Of a stretch of 60,115 nucleotides of DNA, positions 56,809-60,115 are shown piece by piece; within the stretch, counting starts at the first letter, position 1, and the number at the start of each line of letters is the position of its first letter. The stretch lies in contig CAKOHT010000008.1 of the NCBI GenBank assembly GCA_934085975.1, forward strand, positions 1-60,115. The letters are read 5' to 3'. The notes under the pieces were generated by a model. It was not told the DNA's origin and ran no database searches. It worked only from the letters and a program-made list of their open reading frames with translations. Source of the DNA: an uncultured Cetobacterium sp. Its GTDB lineage: Bacteria; Fusobacteriota; Fusobacteriia; Fusobacteriales; Fusobacteriaceae. Made by a program: the position numbers and the translations under genes.

Positions 56809-56883
56809 GTATGGCCACCACCAAAATAAAACTATCTCTGTCAAAGATGTATTAATTTTTAAAATATCTAATTGCTGTTTCAT
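56806..56883 (-). CDS. 25-residue leader peptide with three consecutive tryptophans
   Basis: ATG at 56881-56883, six bases after AAAGGAGGTG, a near-perfect SD. The peptide starts MKQQLDILKINTS and ends FWWWPY, stop TAG (56806-56808). Trp codons are 21-23 (56815-56823). Three Trp in 25 residues, a strong SD and position between promoter and attenuator mark it as a regulatory leader. Pro-Tyr before the stop also recalls stalling peptides such as TnaC. Confidence 0.87.
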   Translation of the reverse strand: MKQQLDILKINTSLTEIVLFWWWPY

Positions 56884-56918
56884 TTAATACACCTCCTTTA
56901 AAAATAAATATTTCGACT

Positions 56919-56947
56919 ATTGTAGCATTATAAAATAAAAAAAACAA
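56919..56947 (-). promoter_or_regulatory. Promoter of the leader-NSS transcript
   Basis: Minus strand: TTGTTT (56942-56947), 17-base spacer, TACAAT (56919-56924) with extended -10 TGC. It gives a short 5' end before the leader SD. Confidence 0.7.
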
Positions 56948-57008
56948 GGATTTTTTTATTTTTGTGATATAACTATATATAGATATTATTTTTTTAAGTG
57001 AGGTAACT

Positions 57009-57920
57009 ATGGAAAAAATTAATTATAATCAATTTCAACTATTAAACTACTATAAAAAAAATAGAGAGCTTTACCGTAAATTAGGAAAAAGATTAGAACG
57101 TTTTTTAAAACAGTCCTTTGAAAAAGAAAAAATTATCTATCATTCAATTACAAGTAGAGCTAAAACAAGAGAAAGTTTTCAAAAGAAAATAGAACGAAAA
57201 GGTTACATATGTGTCGAAAAAGCCACTGATTTATGTGGTCTTCGAGTCATTACCTTTTTAGAAAGTGAAACTAAAATTGTTGAAAATTTTTTAAGACATA
57301 CATTTATAATTGATGAAAGTAATAGTGTTGATAAAAGTGATACTTTAGGAGAAGATAAGGTTGGATATAAGTCAATTCATCTAGTTGCAACTCTACCAAA
57401 AACTCTTTCGGAACTTCCTGAATTTGAAAGATTTGAAGGGTTAAAGTTTGAAGTTCAAGTTAGAACAATATTACAGCATGCATGGGCTGAAGTTGAACAT
57501 GATAAAAATTATAAATTCAGTGGACAACTTCCAACAGATATAAAAAGACGATTTAAACTTTTAGCTGGTTTTTTAGAGATTGCAGACAGAGAATTTGAAA
57601 GTATATCAAAAGAGATTACAGAGTATGAAAGAAAAGTCGTAAATACAATTGAAGGAAATACTCTCCATGAAATCGAAATAAATTCGACATCATTACGAAA
57701 GTATCTAAATAAAAAATTTAATATAACATTTTCTCAAGGTATTAGTCCAAAAATTATAGCTCTTTTACATAGCAGCAATATTAATACACTGGAAGATTTC
57801 TCTAAAATAGAAAATTTAAAAATTATGGAAAAATATTTTGGAAATGGGAGTAAAAAAGTTCCAGCACGCTATGACTTAATGATTAAAAATCTTTTAGACT
57901 CCAAAGAGAAACAATTGTAA
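57009..57920 (+). CDS. (p)ppGpp synthetase (RelA/SpoT synthetase domain) with extra C-terminal domain
   Basis: 303 residues. The synthetase domain (about 40-190) has ATDLCGLRVITFL, the G-loop-like DKVGYKSIHLVATL and the catalytic EVQVRTILQHAWAEVEHDK. No HD hydrolase, TGS or ACT domain, so it is a small alarmone synthetase. Residues about 215-303 form an additional helical domain (ITFSQGISPKIIALL, YFGNGSKKVPARYDL) not seen in RelP/RelQ; it may bind nucleic acid or a regulator. It is followed 28 bp later by a polyphosphate:AMP phosphotransferase. Confidence 0.87.
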   Translation: MEKINYNQFQLLNYYKKNRELYRKLGKRLERFLKQSFEKEKIIYHSITSRAKTRESFQKKIERKGYICVEKATDLCGLRVITFLESETKIVENFLRHTFIIDESNSVDKSDTLGEDKVGYKSIHLVATLPKTLSELPEFERFEGLKFEVQVRTILQHAWAEVEHDKNYKFSGQLPTDIKRRFKLLAGFLEIADREFESISKEITEYERKVVNTIEGNTLHEIEINSTSLRKYLNKKFNITFSQGISPKIIALLHSSNINTLEDFSKIENLKIMEKYFGNGSKKVPARYDLMIKNLLDSKEKQL

Positions 57921-57948
57921 GTAGTTGTTACAAAAAAAGGAGGTTTTT

Positions 57949-59394
57949 ATGGGAATTTTAAGTAATGAAAGCTGTTTAAAAATGAAAGAAAAAGAGTATC
58001 GTAAAGTTATTTTCCCTTTAAAGTTAAAACTTGCAGAGCTCCAAAGAACTAGTAAAGATAAAAAAATCCCTATTCTAATTATTTTCGAAGGACTTGAAGC
58101 CTCAGGTAAAGGTTCAGTTATAAACGAAATTTTGGTAACATTAGACCCTAGGAGCTATCGAGTTATTAGTCATAATCATCCTTTAGAAGAAAATACCCTT
58201 CCATTAAAACAATATTTAGAGGATATTCCTGGTAAAGGAGAACTTCATATTTTTGATAAATCTTGGTACGACCTCGTTTTTCAAGAAGAAGCTTACATTA
58301 CTAGAAGGTGTAAAGAAATCAATAAAATTGAACAATCTCTTCTTCGAAGTGGAATGTTAATTATTAAATTTTTTCTTCATGTATCTAAAAAAATACAAAG
58401 AAAGAGATATTTTAAAGCTAAAAAAAATCCAGCAAAATCATGGAAAGTAACTCCGTATGCCTGGAAACAAAATTTTAATTACAAATCTATTATTAGAAAC
58501 TGGGAAGATATCATAGAACGAACTAATAATTTTAATTGTGATTGGAACATTATCTCTTCAAATAGCCTGTATGGAGCAAAATCCGAGGTTTTTAGAATAA
58601 TCGTTGAAAAAATAGAAAATTATTTAAATCAAAAAGAAATAAGACCTGATGATGTTTTACTTCCATATAAAAAACCCTATTCATTGGACAATCTTGATTT
58701 AAATAAAACTATTGATAAAAAAGAATACAAAAAAGAGCTAGTAAAATTACAAAACAAAATCTCAGATCTCCATCACGAACTATATACTAGACGTATTCCT
58801 GTTATAATAGCTTATGAAGGATGGGATGCTGCTGGAAAAGGTGGAAATATTAAAAGAGTTGTTGAAAAAATGGATCCTAGGGGTTATGATGTTATCCCCA
58901 CAGCTGCTCCAAATGATGTTGAAAAAAATAAATATTATCTTTGGAGATTTTGGAAATCTTTTCCACGATATGGACATATAGCTATTTTTGATAGAACATG
59001 GTATGGCAGAGTACTTGTGGAAAGAGTTGAAAAATTTGCTACCAAATATGAATGGAAAAGAGCTTATCAAGAAATTATAGATATGGAAACTCAATGGAGC
59101 AATAATGGCTCTATCATTATCAAATTTTGGCTACAAATTTCTAAAGAGGAACAATTGAAAAGATTTAAAGAAAGAGAAAAAATTTCTTCTAAACAGTGGA
59201 AAATAACTGAAGAAGACTGGAGAAATCGTGAAAAATGGAAAGAATATAAAGTAGCTATAGAAGAGATGATATCGAGAACTTCTACAAATTCTTGTCCATG
59301 GCATATAGTTCCAGCTAACGATAAGTACTATGCTAGAATTTTTGTTTTGAAAAAAATTATAGAAAAAATTGAAAAAAAATTATACAATATATGA
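57949..59394 (+). CDS. pap: Polyphosphate:AMP phosphotransferase (two-domain PPK2, class II)
   Basis: 481 residues with two PPK2 domains. Each has a Walker A-like loop: FEGLEASGKGSV (first) and YEGWDAAGKGGNIKRV (second); then NHPLEENTLPLKQYL versus APNDVEKNKYYLWRFWK, and DKSWYDLV versus FDRTWYGRVLVERVE. The C-terminal copy is the better conserved and probably catalytic. The enzyme phosphorylates AMP to ADP with polyphosphate. The ATG at 57949 has AAAGGAGG seven bases upstream. Confidence 0.9.
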   Translation: MGILSNESCLKMKEKEYRKVIFPLKLKLAELQRTSKDKKIPILIIFEGLEASGKGSVINEILVTLDPRSYRVISHNHPLEENTLPLKQYLEDIPGKGELHIFDKSWYDLVFQEEAYITRRCKEINKIEQSLLRSGMLIIKFFLHVSKKIQRKRYFKAKKNPAKSWKVTPYAWKQNFNYKSIIRNWEDIIERTNNFNCDWNIISSNSLYGAKSEVFRIIVEKIENYLNQKEIRPDDVLLPYKKPYSLDNLDLNKTIDKKEYKKELVKLQNKISDLHHELYTRRIPVIIAYEGWDAAGKGGNIKRVVEKMDPRGYDVIPTAAPNDVEKNKYYLWRFWKSFPRYGHIAIFDRTWYGRVLVERVEKFATKYEWKRAYQEIIDMETQWSNNGSIIIKFWLQISKEEQLKRFKEREKISSKQWKITEEDWRNREKWKEYKVAIEEMISRTSTNSCPWHIVPANDKYYARIFVLKKIIEKIEKKLYNI

Positions 59395-59469
59395 TTTATT
59401 ACAAAGAAATATGAAAAAGGCGTCGAAGGAAAAACCTGAGAGTGGGGAGTGTTTAAATCCTTGTGGAGA

Positions 59470-60012
59470 GTGTTCAAATCTTTGTGTAAACCTCAGTAAT
59501 TTTTCTAGATTAATAGATTTAATATTTTTTAATTTTAATTCTAATATTTTCTTTAGAATAATACGAATTTAACTCATTGAAAGTATTTTATCTTCAATAG
59601 AAGAAATATCATTTTCATACTTTTTAACAACTTTAGGTTCAAAAATTCCTTCTCTATCTCTAGGAATATCGACAACAAATTCTCCATCAGAAGCAGTAAT
59701 AATTTTAGGATAATAAGCATTTCTAGAGTTTGAAGTCTCTTTATTCTGGTAATCATATTTTGAGTATCCTAACTCATCCTCAATTTCAGCTTCACGCATA
59801 GATTGAACAGTATCAACCATTAAATCCTTGAGAATTTCTTGCAATTCTTTAGCAGTTTTAGGTGATATTCTGCGAGAAAATCTTGAATAACTTTTTTTCT
59901 AGATTCAGAAACAATTCTTTTTCTTGCCATAAAAAAACCTCCTAGATTTTAATGATATTACATCATTAATCTAGAAGGTTTGCAATTATTATTTACACAA
60001 AATTATTTATAC
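59470..60012 (-). mobile_element. Internally deleted IS256-family element (about 540 bp)
   Basis: Both ends are present: CAAATCTTTGTGTAAACC near 59475-59492 and TTTACACAAAATTATTTATA ending at 60012. A tandem copy of the terminal unit (GTGTTTAAATCCTTGTG) precedes the first end. Only the 5' part of the transposase remains, so it is non-autonomous. Confidence 0.85.
59569..59935 (-). pseudogene. IS256-family transposase, 5' part only
   Basis: The start is ATG near 59930 (MARKRIVSESRKKVIQDFLA) behind AGGAGG. One base is lost near 59870, then LQEILKDLMVDTVQSMREAE and ELGYSKYDYQ run on to FEPKVVKKYENDISSIEDKI. At 59579 the frame joins the sequence that normally follows the stop (GAGTTAAATTCG), deleting about 0.8 kb including the catalytic residues. 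Confidence 0.87.
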
Positions 60013-60013
60013 T

Positions 60014-60115
60014 CCTCAAAATTAAATTCATATCACTTTTTTACTTAATCTTATAGGATTGTTTTATTTTCACCACTTTATTCAATGCAACTCCTTTTTT
60101 TAAGTGTTTTTTTCT
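60014..60115. other. Non-coding end of window
   Basis: AT-rich sequence after the IS end. No frame with an RBS and no hairpin is seen. Confidence 0.5.

Noticed and set aside
56686..56900. T-box riboswitch for tryptophan upstream of the symporter
   Set aside because: No T-box core sequence or stem I with specifier loop is seen; a translated leader with an excellent SD explains the Trp codons better.
59369..59572. Plus-strand cysteine-containing frame after the PAP gene
   Set aside because: It overlaps the PAP end and the tandem IS terminal repeats; the cysteines come from the GTGTTTAAATCC-type repeat, not from a conserved domain.

Overview
The window is low-GC DNA that looks like a Fusobacteriota chromosome (Fusobacterium, Cetobacterium or Ilyobacter type). 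The signs are a didermic gene set (several signal-peptide plus beta-barrel proteins, a TpsB transporter, TolC/HlyD parts) with Firmicute-like codon use, strong AGGAGG ribosome sites, PRD/BglG-type regulators and a poly-gamma-glutamate (PGA) operon. The genus is an inference. I recognised no rRNA, tRNA or CRISPR array.

Layout. 1-5.7 kb: 3' part of a very large FhaB-like exoprotein with coiled coils, proline/tyrosine motifs and an HExxH site, followed by a 233-residue gene of unknown role. 5.7-11.9 kb (minus strand): polysaccharide control genes (Wzz-like, BY-kinase, PHP phosphatase) running into a TolC-HlyD-MacB-permease export operon whose last gene was gutted by an IS. 12-13.2 kb: two exported or outer-membrane proteins. 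13.3-20.5 kb: a BglG/Mga-like regulator, a malX-malY-PRD regulator operon and an amino acid permease. 20.6-26.1 kb: small exported protein, outer-membrane barrel, and a divergent two-partner secretion pair (TpsB and TpsA), the TpsA carrying near-identical 540-bp repeats. 26.1-29.05 kb: a decay zone of IS1182/IS256 debris, a RelBE toxin-antitoxin pair, and fused fragments of an AAA/PD-(D/E)XK gene and kdgT. 29.1-38.6 kb: a two-component system of the CitB/DcuR kind, then an eight-gene operon: gamma-glutamyltransferase, DUF6305-like protein, TRAP-like permease, a 47-residue membrane peptide, an M14-like deacylase, PgsB, PgsC and PgsW. 38.7-42.2 kb: rbsA/mglA remnant, an IS256-family element and a wholly decayed second TolC-HlyD-MacB locus. 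42.3-46.3 kb: barrel protein, DUF4153 protein, DUF535 protein and HU. 46.5-55.3 kb: barrel protein, MprF, rhodanese, MFS remnant, F420-type reductase, 7-alpha-hydroxysteroid dehydrogenase, DUF1622, Usp, zinc-ribbon protein and MATE pump. 55.3-56.9 kb: an NSS sodium symporter preceded by a Trp-Trp-Trp leader peptide and attenuator. 57-59.4 kb: a (p)ppGpp synthetase and a polyphosphate:AMP phosphotransferase. 59.4-60.0 kb: a deletion derivative of the IS256-family element.

How parts work together. The two-component pair probably controls the PGA operon, which combines polymer synthesis (PgsBC, PgsW), cleavage (Ggt, M14 enzyme) and uptake (TRAP-like permease plus small membrane peptide). The most striking regulatory element is the leader upstream of the NSS transporter. 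It has a good promoter, a strong SD, a 25-codon peptide ending Phe-Trp-Trp-Trp-Pro-Tyr, and four mutually exclusive RNA pairings ending in an intrinsic terminator just before the transporter gene. This marks the transporter as a probable tryptophan carrier under translation-coupled attenuation. A second theme is genome decay: many genes keep both ends but lack the middle, and IS256-family ends lie at several of the break points.
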